A stretch of DNA of 64,000 nucleotides. Origin: Prochlorococcus sp. AG-355-N18. Its GTDB lineage: Bacteria > Cyanobacteriota > Cyanobacteriia > PCC-6307 > Cyanobiaceae. The notes beneath the pieces were generated by a model. The model did no database searches. It had not been told where the DNA came from and saw only the letters and a list, made by a program, of their open reading frames with translations. Shown in pieces: positions 7,867 through 14,680 of this stretch (positions are counted from its first letter, which is position 1; each line of letters begins with the position of its first letter). A program made the position numbers and the translations under genes. Location: contig QCEG01000001.1 in the NCBI GenBank assembly GCA_003278535.1, positions 1-64,000 on the forward strand. The letters run 5' to 3'.

Positions 7867-7968
7867 ATGATTCAATTTTACTTTTCAATATTTCTATTAG
7901 TTGTGCTTACATTTTTTGCACTTTTATTAGATGCACCAGAATTGGCTACTTTAATTCAAACATTTTAG
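7867..7968 (+). CDS. small single-helix membrane protein (33 aa)
   Basis: Almost entirely one hydrophobic helix (FYFSIFLLVVLTFFALLL) with a short acidic tail (DAPELATLIQTF). A terminator follows 8 nt after the stop, so it is a self-contained transcript end. It resembles the very small membrane subunits common in cyanobacteria, but I do not recognise it as a named photosystem subunit. Confidence 0.6.
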   Translation: MIQFYFSIFLLVVLTFFALLLDAPELATLIQTF

Positions 7969-7975
7969 AAAAAAA

Positions 7976-8006
7976 TAAATCAGCATTTTTACTGATTTAC
8001 TTTCTT
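7976..8006 (+). terminator. rho-independent terminator after the 33-aa gene
   Basis: TAAATCAG (7976-7983) pairs with CTGATTTA (7992-7999), with an 8-nt loop, followed by a T-rich tract CTTTCTTT. Confidence 0.65.
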
Positions 8007-8050
8007 TATAGGTAAGACTTAAGTTTAACTTGTTGAATAGGAGGGATCTA

Positions 8051-8092
8051 ATGATTGACAGTCCACCAGAGGAGTTAGATTATAAAATTTAA
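8051..8092 (+). CDS. 13-codon micro-ORF with strong Shine-Dalgarno
   Basis: AGGAGG (8039-8044) precedes ATG 8051 by 6 nt. The peptide MIDSPPEELDYKI ends at TAA 8090-8092, and a strong terminator follows 26 nt later. Placement between two terminators shows a separate short transcript. Whether the peptide or the RNA matters cannot be told. Confidence 0.4.
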   Translation: MIDSPPEELDYKI

Positions 8093-8118
8093 ATCTAGAT
8101 AAAACTAATGCTAAATCT

Positions 8119-8153
8119 GGAATGAATCTTCTTTTTGAGATTCATTCCTTTTT
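8119..8153 (+). terminator. rho-independent terminator
   Basis: GGAATGAATCT (8119-8129) pairs perfectly over 11 bp with AGATTCATTCC (8138-8148), followed by TTTTT. It ends the short transcript carrying the 13-codon ORF. No gene is visible from here to 8262. Confidence 0.8.
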
Positions 8154-8262
8154 AATTTCTTTCTAAAAAATGTGAAATTTTAAATATTAAATTTTTAAAA
8201 TAAAAAATCTGTTCATATTAAAATCATTTGATGTCGATGACTCTTGTAGAAAGTAATTAAAT

Positions 8263-8445
8263 TTACCTGAATCCAAAACCAGTTTTTTGCTCCTCCTTTT
8301 CTGCCCATTCATCCATAATAAGTTTTAGTAAGCTTTTAACTTCCAAATTCGAAGCATCAGTATCTTTTTGAAGATTTATACAAATGTTTTTAATTTCCTC
8401 ATAAGCGTTATCAATTAATATTGTTTTTTGATCTGGATTAGCCAT
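8263..8445 (-). CDS. small hypothetical protein (60 aa)
   Basis: Soluble, mostly helical (DNAYEEIKNICINLQKD), ending EEQKTGFGFR. It lies 6 nt downstream of the 65-aa membrane-protein gene on the same strand, so the two are probably cotranscribed. No family recognised. Confidence 0.6.
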   Translation of the reverse strand: MANPDQKTILIDNAYEEIKNICINLQKDTDASNLEVKSLLKLIMDEWAEKEEQKTGFGFR

Positions 8446-8451
8446 AGAATT

Positions 8452-8649
8452 TTAAAATGCTCCATTACAGTTGAACCCGCTGCAGTTAATAACCCTAAAA
8501 ATATTCATTACAAAGTTGTGGAATCTTTCATCATAAAAAAATGCCCAGGTTGTAAATATAGCAAAACCAGTGACAGCAAAAGCAGCATACTGAAGCCAAT
8601 GTATTCCATAGCTGTCTAATCCATTTTTATCAAAATCAGAATTACTCAA
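8452..8649 (-). CDS. small membrane protein (65 aa)
   Basis: A polar N-terminus (MSNSDFDKNGLDSYGIH) is followed by one hydrophobic helix (YAAFAVTGFAIFTTWAFFY) and a C-terminal segment with two Cys. It lies between the Hli gene and the 60-aa gene on the same strand. The opposite-strand frame at 8428-8619 is a shadow. Confidence 0.55.
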   Translation of the reverse strand: MSNSDFDKNGLDSYGIHWLQYAAFAVTGFAIFTTWAFFYDERFHNFVMNIFRVINCSGFNCNGAF

Positions 8650-8745
8650 TTGCTTTTTTAATTATAATAAAATTTTTTTTTTTAAAAGGAGAGTTTGTTT
8701 TGAACGAGAGATTTATCTTCTTTAAAACTTTAATATGTTTATATT

Positions 8746-9000
8746 TTAAATAAAACCAGGTATTATCCACCCAAAAAAACCGTAGTTTATTGTCAAAGCT
8801 AAAAAACCAATCATAGCTAATCTCCCATTTGTTATTTCGGCATTTTTCCAAAATTTACCCATGTAGTTTTTTATTTTTTTCGAATTTTTATCTATCAAAT
8901 AATTTGGTTCTAAAGGTTCCTGCAACCTTTTGATGGCGTATAAAGAGAATTGTATAGTAATTGCGATGATAACAACTATAAAACTAGTAAGAGCGTCCAT
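8746..9000 (-). CDS. hli: high-light-inducible protein with extra N-terminal helix
   Basis: The C-terminal half is a canonical Hli/one-helix CAB-like segment: FWKNAEITNGRLAMIGF (residues 50-66) contains the ExxNGRxAMxGF chlorophyll-binding motif, followed by ALTINYGFFGWIIPG. Hli proteins bind chlorophyll and carotenoid and protect photosystem assembly intermediates under excess light. Residues 5-22 form an additional hydrophobic helix (SFIVVIIAITIQFSLYAI) not found in minimal 40-60 aa Hli proteins, so this is an 84-residue two-helix version. The middle (residues 24-48) is charged. Upstream DNA is a 349-nt intergenic region with inverted repeats that may hold its promoter. Confidence 0.88.
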   Translation of the reverse strand: MDALTSFIVVIIAITIQFSLYAIKRLQEPLEPNYLIDKNSKKIKNYMGKFWKNAEITNGRLAMIGFLALTINYGFFGWIIPGFI

Positions 9001-9349
9001 GTTTATATTTCATGTGTGATAAATTAGTAAGCCAAAGAGTAAATGACATTTGTATGTATTAAACATTTCCTTATTTCTGCTTTATTGACAGAGGAAACCT
9101 TAACTTAAATTATTAATAAATGTAACATATTTAAAAAAATTTAGTATGAATTCTTACTTTTTCTTTGGATTTAACACTTTTAAAGATTAAAGTGTTACAT
9201 TTATGTGTTAATTATATCCTATGACTTTTCTTGATTGAATTGTAGAAAGCTTTAATATTTGTTTCGTCAAATCAGATAATGTATTAAATTTTACTAGGAA
9301 TATACATCTAAAATAATTTATTAAAATTATATTCAATGACTAGAAATTA
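9001..9349. other. intergenic region upstream of hli
   Basis: No gene seen. TAACACTTT (9172-9180) pairs perfectly with AAAGTGTTA (9189-9197), and ATGTAACA near 9119 is matched by TGTTACAT near 9193, giving an inverted-repeat pair. They may be operator elements or a hairpin. No T tract follows in either direction. Confidence 0.4.
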
Positions 9350-9469
9350 TTACTTTTGTTTGATTTCAGGAAGGAAAAATTTATTACCTAATGTATAACC
9401 AATCGACATGAGTACGAACCCTATAAGTTGAGGTAAATGAGAATTTGCTATAGAGATTTTTTCAATCAT
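9350..9469 (-). CDS. small membrane protein (39 aa)
   Basis: ATG 9469 to TAA 9350-9352. A hydrophobic central helix (LPQLIGFVLMSIGYTLGNKFF) is followed by EIKQK, the usual single-span small protein with a charged C-terminus. No family recognised. Confidence 0.5.
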   Translation of the reverse strand: MIEKISIANSHLPQLIGFVLMSIGYTLGNKFFLPEIKQK

Positions 9470-9519
9470 TTCTCAATATAAAATTTATATTATAATAAAA
9501 ATTTTTTAATACCGTAAGT

Positions 9520-9705
9520 CTATTTTCTTTTTGATTCTTTAATTTCCCCAGATTTTTTTAGTGAATTAACAAGCCTTTCATTTTGTGTTTTTAAATTTTC
9601 TAATGCAGATTTTGTGAATTGTTCTTTAGCCTCAAATTTTGCTGAACTTATAACTTTTTTATTGGGGAGTTTTTTCTTCGGTTCTGGCTTCATATTAAAA
9701 AGCAT
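9520..9705 (-). CDS. small basic hypothetical protein (61 aa)
   Basis: Lys-rich and coiled-coil-like (KEQFTKSALENLKTQNERLVNSLKKSGEI). The ATG at 9693 (MKPEPKKK) is an alternative start. The opposite-strand frame at 9614-9820 has low-complexity hydrophobic content and is treated as a shadow. Confidence 0.55.
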   Translation of the reverse strand: MLFNMKPEPKKKLPNKKVISSAKFEAKEQFTKSALENLKTQNERLVNSLKKSGEIKESKRK

Positions 9706-9793
9706 TTTAAAAATTTTAGAAGTTATTTTTTTTGCATTAGGTATTATTTTTTACAATTTTCTGGTTAATAATATTTGTTTACATAGACAAATT

Positions 9794-10006
9794 TTAATCT
9801 TTATCTTTTGGGAGCCTTAACCATCCAGAAGTCCATTCTGATTTTAGTTTTGTCCATAGGATCCTTTTAATATCTTTTTTATTTTTGGTAGGAAAAATAT
9901 CAACCCATCTATCTTCATTTTTACCACCATAAGCTTTAACTTGAAAATGCCTATTACCATAAATAGTTTTTGGTGCTGTCCAACAAAGAGTAGGAGGCCA
10001 TTTCAT
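9794..10006 (-). CDS. conserved small protein with aromatic motifs (70 aa)
   Basis: MKWPPTLCWTAPKTIYGNR, then HFQVKAYGGKNEDRWVDIFP, then a basic helix and SEWTSGWLRLP. The dense Trp/Gly/Pro pattern looks like a conserved compact fold found in marine picocyanobacteria. Function unknown. It is part of a same-strand run of small genes from 10843 to 8263. Confidence 0.65.
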   Translation of the reverse strand: MKWPPTLCWTAPKTIYGNRHFQVKAYGGKNEDRWVDIFPTKNKKDIKRILWTKLKSEWTSGWLRLPKDKD

Positions 10007-10029
10007 GAGAAATTTTAAGAGTTGAAAAA

Positions 10030-10116
10030 CTAAAGATTGCTTTGCCCAGTTAAAACTAAACCATAATATGCAATCGTACCAAGGATAAGTACGATACCTA
10101 GTATTCTAATAATCAT
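10030..10116 (-). CDS. 28-aa single-helix membrane peptide
   Basis: MIIRILGIVLILGTIAYYGL followed by VLTGQSNL: one membrane span with an Arg near the N-terminus. It is too short for routine gene callers. Located between two credible small genes on the same strand. Confidence 0.5.
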   Translation of the reverse strand: MIIRILGIVLILGTIAYYGLVLTGQSNL

Positions 10117-10185
10117 GATTTAATTTTTTAAATTCAAACTATATTAGAAAAATTTTATAAATTTGAGTTGAAGATTTAATATTTT

Positions 10186-10395
10186 CTAATTTTTCCTTTT
10201 TTTATTTCTGACTATGGAGCGGCAAGATTCAGGATGCCATTCATTCTGAATTTTGCCAATAAAATCATAAATAAATGAATCGGGACATCCAGTTTCTTTT
10301 TGAAGTTCTGAAAGTTCTTCTTTAATGAATTCATATACACTCGTTATTACCCCTAAATTTTCTTCTTGGGAGGGAGCCCATTTTTTATTATCCAT
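10186..10395 (-). CDS. small hypothetical protein (69 aa)
   Basis: Soluble, acidic helical protein (VYEFIKEELSELQKETGCPDSFIYDFIGKIQNEW) with a basic tail (RNKKRKN). It overlaps the upstream 62-aa gene by 8 nt, implying coupling. It resembles the 60-aa protein at 8263-8445 in length and in the pattern of a helix ending in NEW/DEW. No family recognised. Confidence 0.65.
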   Translation of the reverse strand: MDNKKWAPSQEENLGVITSVYEFIKEELSELQKETGCPDSFIYDFIGKIQNEWHPESCRSIVRNKKRKN

Positions 10396-10576
10396 TAATA
10401 TTTTTTAAATTATTTTCTACAATATCGTAATAGGTTATGTCTCCATAATCAGCATCTGAACAACATAAATCTCCATATAGCTCCTCTAACAAATCGTACG
10501 CATCTGAATATTTATCAAAACTTTGAACTGTTAATTCGTCATCTTTCCCATCAATTCTAATTATTTTGTAGGTCAT
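10388..10576 (-). CDS. small acidic hypothetical protein (62 aa)
   Basis: MTYKIIRIDGKDDELTVQSF then SDAYDLLEELYGDLCCSDADY: an alternating beta and helix pattern like the short picocyanobacterial proteins with a YDLLEELYGD motif. Two adjacent Cys. Overlaps the following gene by 8 nt. Function unknown. Confidence 0.65.
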   Translation of the reverse strand: MTYKIIRIDGKDDELTVQSFDKYSDAYDLLEELYGDLCCSDADYGDITYYDIVENNLKNING

Positions 10577-10636
10577 ATTTTACTTAGATGCAAAAAGTAT
10601 TTTTTGATTCATTAGATCATCTTATAAATAAAAATC

Positions 10637-10843
10637 TTATTTAGGAGTATTAGTTGGGTAAAGCTTCTGAATTTTATTTTTCTGAATTTCTATTTTTCTT
10701 CTTTCATATTTTTTTGCCATTATTTTTCTGATAAATAATTGTGGGATAAGCCAAACTAACGCAATAGCTATAGCCATGAAAGCAGGATTTCTCCACGTTA
10801 ACCTAATAATCTCTTGTATAAATTCTTGATTGAAAATTTCCAT
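10637..10843 (-). CDS. small membrane protein with basic tail (68 aa)
   Basis: One hydrophobic span (NPAFMAIAIALVWLIPQLFI) followed by a Lys/Arg-rich helix (KYERRKIEIQKNKIQK), suggesting an inner-membrane protein with a cytoplasmic basic tail. It is the first gene of the minus-strand run and is divergent from the SDR gene. Confidence 0.6.
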   Translation of the reverse strand: MEIFNQEFIQEIIRLTWRNPAFMAIAIALVWLIPQLFIRKIMAKKYERRKIEIQKNKIQKLYPTNTPK

Positions 10844-11016
10844 ACATTAAATTTTGATGATAAAAATATCTTTGCTTTCTTTTATAAATTCTTTTAAGTT
10901 TCATAACTTATCATAACCTTAAAAATATCTAATAAGGAATTTTGTATATTTTTCCTTTTTCTAGTTCGTTTTCATTTATATTTGGATTTAGATTAATTTT
11001 TTTTTTAAGTTTAGAA

Positions 11017-11682
11017 ATGTCGACTTTTCTAATTACAGGATCAAATAGGGGTATTGGATTAGAACTATGTAGGCAAATTCATAAGAGAGGAGATAATGTA
11101 ATCGCAACGTGTAGGAAAGCTTCAAAAGAACTTAGAGATTTAGGAGTGAGAATTGAAGAGAATATAGAAATTTCTTCTGATGAGTCGATAACAAATTTGT
11201 GTGAAAAACTATCTGGAGTTAATTTAGATTGCTTAATTCTTAATGCAGGAATTTATGAATTTAATTCTTTCGAAAACTTAGATAAAAAAAGTATTTTGCG
11301 GCAATTTGAAGTCAATGCATTGAGCCCAATATGTATGACTAAATCACTTAAACATTTTTTAAAAAGATCTTCTAAAGTTGTTTTTATTACAAGTAGGATG
11401 GGATCTATTGAAGATAATACATCTGGAAGTTCTTATGGTTACAGAATGTCTAAAGTCGCTTTGTCCATGGCAGCAAAATCTCTTTCTATAGATCTATCTA
11501 GAGAAGATATTAATGTAGCTATTTTGCATCCTGGGTTAGTGAGTACAAGAATGACTGGCTTTACAAGAAATGGAATTAGTCCTGAAGAATCAGCAAATGG
11601 CCTTTTAAAACGTATTGATTCTTTAAATAAAAATAACTCGGGTACTTTTTGGCATGCAAACGGAGAAGTTTTGCCCTGGTAA
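11017..11682 (+). CDS. short-chain dehydrogenase/reductase
   Basis: 221 residues from the ATG at 11017. The frame is open from 10942 but the extra residues are low-complexity Phe/Ser. The NAD(P)-binding motif TGSNRGIG sits at the N-terminus, NAG follows strand 4, the catalytic Ser lies in FITSRMGS, and YGYRMSK supplies the Y-x3-K pair. HPGLVSTRM after the active site is typical of C-factor-like SDRs. Probably an NADP-dependent oxidoreductase of unknown substrate. Followed by an inverted repeat and two terminators. Confidence 0.88.
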   Translation: MSTFLITGSNRGIGLELCRQIHKRGDNVIATCRKASKELRDLGVRIEENIEISSDESITNLCEKLSGVNLDCLILNAGIYEFNSFENLDKKSILRQFEVNALSPICMTKSLKHFLKRSSKVVFITSRMGSIEDNTSGSSYGYRMSKVALSMAAKSLSIDLSREDINVAILHPGLVSTRMTGFTRNGISPEESANGLLKRIDSLNKNNSGTFWHANGEVLPW

Positions 11683-11718
11683 TATTTTTACCGTTGTATT
11701 AAAAAGATTTATATTGTT

Positions 11719-11753
11719 AATTTGTTAAAAAACTTTTAAATTTTTAACAAATT
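11719..11753. promoter_or_regulatory. 13-bp perfect inverted repeat after the SDR gene
   Basis: AATTTGTTAAAAA (11719-11731) and TTTTTAACAAATT (11741-11753) with a 9-nt centre. TTGTTAA recurs just upstream and again at 11761-11767. No T tract directly follows, so it could be an operator for the downstream transcript or an AT-only transcript-end hairpin. Confidence 0.4.
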
Positions 11754-11813
11754 ACTTTCCTTGTTAAATTTTTTAGTTATCTTTAAAAAAACATTATTAA
11801 AGGAGGTGATTCA

Positions 11814-11936
11814 TTGTCGTATCTACCGAAAATTGCGGTTATCAAAGGGACCGTGAATTCAGTATCTTCAGCACATTCATCGGTCTCTTTTTCTTTAATT
11901 AAGGAAAAAGGTTTCATCATCAATAGATTTATATAA
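11814..11936 (+). CDS. TTG-started 40-codon ORF with extreme Shine-Dalgarno
   Basis: AAAGGAGGTGAT (11799-11810) is complementary to 12 nt of the 16S rRNA 3' end and sits 7 nt (from GGAGG) before TTG 11814. The frame reads SYLPKIAVIKGTVNSVSSAH and on to TAA 11934-11936. A terminator hairpin lies inside the frame. It may be a leader peptide, a small protein, or an RNA that binds ribosomes. Unrecognised. Confidence 0.4.
   Translation: MSYLPKIAVIKGTVNSVSSAHSSVSFSLIKEKGFIINRFI
11846..11896 (+). terminator. terminator-like hairpin inside the TTG ORF
   Basis: AGGGACCGTGAAT (11846-11858) pairs with ATTCATCGGTCTCT (11875-11888), with one G-T pair and one bulge, followed by TTTTTCTTT. Its position within a reading frame is unusual for a simple transcript end. 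Confidence 0.6.
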
Positions 11937-11957
11937 ATTAACCCACTTAATAATCAA

Positions 11958-11998
11958 AAGCTCTGCACCTTAAGTTGTTGCAGGGCTTTTTTTTTTTT
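11958..11998. terminator. strong, probably bidirectional terminator
   Basis: AAGCTCTGCA (11958-11967) pairs with TGCAGGGCTT (11979-11988), one G-T pair, followed by a run of about 12 T. On the minus strand the same hairpin ends in TTTT, so it can also end the minus-strand genes at 12027-12700. Confidence 0.85.
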
Positions 11999-12026
11999 GA
12001 ATTTAAATAGTCTTTCAAAATTTACT

Positions 12027-12128
12027 CTATCTTTTTTGGCCGAAGTAAATTAGGGCTAAAAAAGATAAAGTGCTTACCAAAGCTATTAAGTACCACCCAG
12101 TTGAGGAATTGCTAGTTACCTCTGTCAT
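12027..12128 (-). CDS. 33-aa single-helix membrane protein
   Basis: ATG 12128 to TAG 12027-12029. A polar start (TEVTSNSSTGW), one helix (YLIALVSTLSFLALIYF) and a basic end (GQKR), as in tiny thylakoid complex subunits. I cannot assign it to a named subunit. It is last in a four-gene minus-strand cluster. Confidence 0.5.
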   Translation of the reverse strand: MTEVTSNSSTGWYLIALVSTLSFLALIYFGQKR

Positions 12129-12218
12129 TTATTTTGATTTATCGGAGGAATTGATTATTTGAGTGAAAATTACAATTGATATCATTAAAAAAACTAGAAG
12201 GAAGTAAGTTACGTTCAT
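12129..12218 (-). CDS. 29-aa single-helix membrane protein
   Basis: ATG 12218 to TAA 12129-12131, beginning MNVTYFLLVFLMISIVIFTQ and ending SSDKSK. It abuts both neighbours without gaps, which supports an operon of small membrane proteins. Confidence 0.5.
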   Translation of the reverse strand: MNVTYFLLVFLMISIVIFTQIINSSDKSK

Positions 12219-12473
12219 TTATAGAAAAATGCTAATTATCAAAAAGATTATTCCTAGAACAACCGTCACAATGGCTCCATCTACTAATAAGTCTTTCCAT
12301 GTATAACTTCTAAGCATCCTTGTTTTATCTTCTTCACTCATAAGGTTCTTTAACCAAGTCCAATCTAAAAGCTTTGTCAATGCAACACCAAAAATTAAAT
12401 GACCAATCAAAATACCAATTAGATCAATTCTAGAAATATCTTTAGTGAAACTTGTAATAATAAAAAAGTCCAC
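12219..12473 (-). CDS. two-helix membrane protein (84 aa)
   Basis: Two hydrophobic segments (LIGILIGHLIFGVAL and AIVTVVLGIIFLIISIFL) flank a charged loop (SEEDKTRMLRSYTWKDLL). It overlaps the upstream gene by one base. No family recognised. Confidence 0.65.
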   Translation of the reverse strand: MDFFIITSFTKDISRIDLIGILIGHLIFGVALTKLLDWTWLKNLMSEEDKTRMLRSYTWKDLLVDGAIVTVVLGIIFLIISIFL

Positions 12474-12700
12474 TAGCTTTTTTCTTTATTAGATAAGGCA
12501 CCGCCTTCTTCTTTGTATTTTTCCCAAGCTTCGCTTATTTTTGCTTTAGAGAAATTTTGTTTCCCCTCAGAGAATTTATTCTTGAGGTTGTTAAAACTAT
12601 TAGTCAGCTCTTTTTTTGTCGGTTCATCAAGAAAGTTTGATGTTAATTTCCATAGGTACCAGCTACTAGCTAAAAGAAGAATTAATCCCAGTAATTGCAT
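12473..12700 (-). CDS. membrane-anchored amphipathic-helix protein (75 aa)
   Basis: An N-terminal anchor (LLGLILLLASSWYLW) is followed by a long charged helix (NNLKNKFSEGKQNFSKAKISEAWEKYKEEGG). First gene of the small-membrane-protein cluster. The plus-strand frame at 12513-12731 is its shadow. Confidence 0.65.
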   Translation of the reverse strand: MQLLGLILLLASSWYLWKLTSNFLDEPTKKELTNSFNNLKNKFSEGKQNFSKAKISEAWEKYKEEGGALSNKEKS

Positions 12701-12788
12701 ATTGGTTTTTTACTATGCTACAACTTTTTAATTGTTTTCGATAAATTTATTTATTTAATAATTTTAGAATTTTTTGGCAAAATAAAAA

Positions 12789-12944
12789 TTAAAACTTTAA
12801 CCAGTGGAAAAATATTCTTTCTAGCAACCATATAGTCAAACCCCCTTCCAGGAAAGCCAACCAGTACATTCCATAATCAGAAAATCCCATTTGTTCTTTT
12901 ACTGCTTTAATTAATTTTTTGTGAGCTTGAATGAGATCTTTCAT
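12789..12944 (-). CDS. small hypothetical protein (51 aa)
   Basis: ATG 12944 to TAA 12789-12791. A charged helix (KDLIQAHKKLIKAVKEQMGFS) is followed by MYWLAFLEGGLTIWLLERIFF, a marginally hydrophobic segment. It lies 15 nt after the zinc-finger gene on the same strand. Unrecognised. Confidence 0.55.
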   Translation of the reverse strand: MKDLIQAHKKLIKAVKEQMGFSDYGMYWLAFLEGGLTIWLLERIFFHWLKF

Positions 12945-12959
12945 GAACAAACAAATTTT

Positions 12960-13211
12960 TTAGACCTGATGAATTTCTTTTATCAAAAAACCCTTCCCAT
13001 AACAAGATAGACATGTTTTAGTCTCATCTAATGAAATTCTTAGAAAACCTGCTCCATTACATCTAAAGCAATTTACTTTAGTGTTTGAATAGATTTTTGA
13101 TTTAATTCTAGCGGCACGATTTAAGTAAGAAACAGTTTCTTTTCGACAGTTTGCCTTGGAAGCTTTTTTTAAAAGCTTTTTGTAGTTGACTTTAAGTTCT
13201 TGGATATTCAT
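12960..13211 (-). CDS. DnaJ-type zinc-finger small protein (83 aa)
   Basis: The C-terminal half carries two CxxCxGxG-like knuckles (CFRCNGAGF and CLSCYGKGF), the zinc-binding motif of DnaJ cysteine-rich domains and of small thylakoid chaperones. The N-terminal half is a Lys/Arg-rich helix. There is no J domain. In cyanobacteria such stand-alone CxxCxGxG proteins are thought to act in folding or assembly. The exact client is unknown. Confidence 0.75.
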   Translation of the reverse strand: MNIQELKVNYKKLLKKASKANCRKETVSYLNRAARIKSKIYSNTKVNCFRCNGAGFLRISLDETKTCLSCYGKGFLIKEIHQV

Positions 13212-13499
13212 TTTTTATAGAAATTAATATGCGAATACAGAAAATTTAATGATTAAATAATTTAAAAAACTTTGGATTTCCCGTTTATATTTCTAATCTG
13301 ATCTCACATTGAGATTGAAATAATATAACTAGGATTTATTTTTTATGTTTAGTAACAAGAGTAATAACTTGTATATTTAATAAAAAATTTATATTTGATA
13401 AACTTAAATTTTTTTGGTGATCATTCAAGAAAATATTTTGTCTTATAAAGGAAGATTAGAAAATTTATTGTTTAAAAATTATTTACCAGCTCTAGTAAA

Positions 13500-13625
13500 T
13501 CATCCAGCCTTTTTAAGGTTTTTAACTAAAAAATCATTTTCATTAGTAAGAACTTCAAGCTTGGATTTTCCCAACTCTTTTTTGATTTCGGGATTTAAAT
13601 CCTTTTTTTTCTTGTTTAAATTCAT
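13500..13625 (-). CDS. small charged hypothetical protein (41 aa)
   Basis: ATG 13625 to TGA 13500-13502. Strongly charged (NLNKKKKDLNPEIKKELGKSKLEVL), unlike random AT-rich translation. The overlapping plus-strand frame at 13414-13662 is Phe/Leu-rich with no good ribosome site and is judged the shadow. Confidence 0.5.
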   Translation of the reverse strand: MNLNKKKKDLNPEIKKELGKSKLEVLTNENDFLVKNLKKAG

Positions 13626-13687
13626 AGGATTTGTACTTAAAATAAAATTAAAATACAGTTGAGATCATAGTGATCCCAAAAAAAATT

Positions 13688-13838
13688 TGTGGATAGTTTC
13701 TTCTTAAAAGAAGATAATATTTTATTTTGCACATAGAATTTTAAATTTAATCAACACATTGTGGAAAACCCTGTTGAAAAACGCTTAAAAAGTGGATAAC
13801 TCTTCGGGAGCATTATCAAAACAAGCTTTTCTGGAAAA
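13688..13838 (+). other. cluster of DnaA-box-like 9-mers
   Basis: Five same-orientation sites resembling the complement of TTTTCCACA/TTATCCACA: TGTGGATAG (13688), TGTGGAAAA (13760), TGTTGAAAA (13772), AGTGGATAA (13791) and TCTGGAAAA (13830). The second is an exact match to the cyanobacterial box. The surrounding 532-nt intergenic region (13626-14157) is very AT-rich and otherwise empty. Confidence 0.45.
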
Positions 13839-14157
13839 CTTTTTAAGTATTAATACTTCATCAAAAAAATAAAATATAGTTTAAAAAGTAACTTAATCTC
13901 TTGTTATAACTGTGGGATCATTACTTTTTAAAAAAGAAAAAATATCTATACCAGAAGCTCATGTTGATAAAAAATTTAAAAAGTTTTTTTTATGATGTAA
14001 CAAATTAAAAATTAAAGTGAAGAAAAATCAATCTAAACTTGAAATTTTTAATTTTTATCATAGCTGATCAAAAAATTGATTAATTCGGTTTTCTCTATGA
14101 AAATATTTCTCAAACCCAAAATTAATCTAATAAATTCGATTTAGTTAAAAATCTAAA

Positions 14158-14394
14158 ATGTCAGAAGAAAAAAAGGATTCAAAAAAGTGTTCTGGAAAGA
14201 AAAACATAATGTTTGCCTATGGTTTTTTACAACTTGGTTCTAGCGTCGTCTCTGCTCTAGCGTTGGCTGTGATTGCTTTTGGTTTCTGTTCAGTAAAAAA
14301 AGAGTCTAAGCTTTTCAATAAATGTGTTGCCGAAATTATTGAAGATGGTGGTACTAATTCAGAGGCAGTAAGGTATTGCAATGGAGGCAATTAA
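14158..14394 (+). CDS. small membrane protein (78 aa)
   Basis: A Lys-rich cytoplasmic start (MSEEKKDSKKCSGKK), one long hydrophobic span (GFLQLGSSVVSALALAVIAFGFC) and a tail with two more Cys. The gene is preceded by the DnaA-box-like intergenic region. No family recognised. Confidence 0.65.
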   Translation: MSEEKKDSKKCSGKKNIMFAYGFLQLGSSVVSALALAVIAFGFCSVKKESKLFNKCVAEIIEDGGTNSEAVRYCNGGN

Positions 14395-14416
14395 AAGTCT
14401 CTCAAAGAACAATTAA

Positions 14417-14659
14417 ATGGATTCGACAAGTGATTTGATTATTGACTCTTTGAAAGAGGAGCCCATTGGTGAGACTGATCATTTTATTTGGTTTATAACA
14501 GATATTGGTATTGCTGCTCTATTTAAAAAAAATGAGAACTTTGAAGCTTACAGTTCGAATGTCGAAATTGAGGCAAATAAAATTGCTTTGGATATAACTA
14601 AAGAAGAGAAAGAGTACCTCAAAATAAAAAAGAGACAGCTTTTCTTGTTTTATTCATAA
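14417..14659 (+). CDS. small hypothetical protein (80 aa)
   Basis: Soluble, acidic N-terminal part (DSTSDLIIDSLKEEPIGETDHFIWFITDIGIAALF) and a charged C-terminal helix (TKEEKEYLKIKKRQL). Lies 22 nt after the 78-aa gene, likely the same transcript. Unrecognised. Confidence 0.6.
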   Translation: MDSTSDLIIDSLKEEPIGETDHFIWFITDIGIAALFKKNENFEAYSSNVEIEANKIALDITKEEKEYLKIKKRQLFLFYS

Positions 14660-14680
14660 ATCTAGGATTTAGTTCTTGAT

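Noticed and set aside
12027..12128. Assignment of the 33-aa protein to a named photosystem subunit
   Set aside because: Single-helix layout fits, but no residue pattern matches a subunit I can recognise.
13414..13662. 82-codon plus-strand frame
   Set aside because: Phe/Leu-rich low-complexity translation without ribosome site; the minus-strand 41-aa frame (13500-13625) has better coding character.
13626..14157. Main chromosome origin
   Set aside because: DnaA-like boxes are present but dnaN/dnaA and origin-type gene order are absent; only a box cluster can be claimed.
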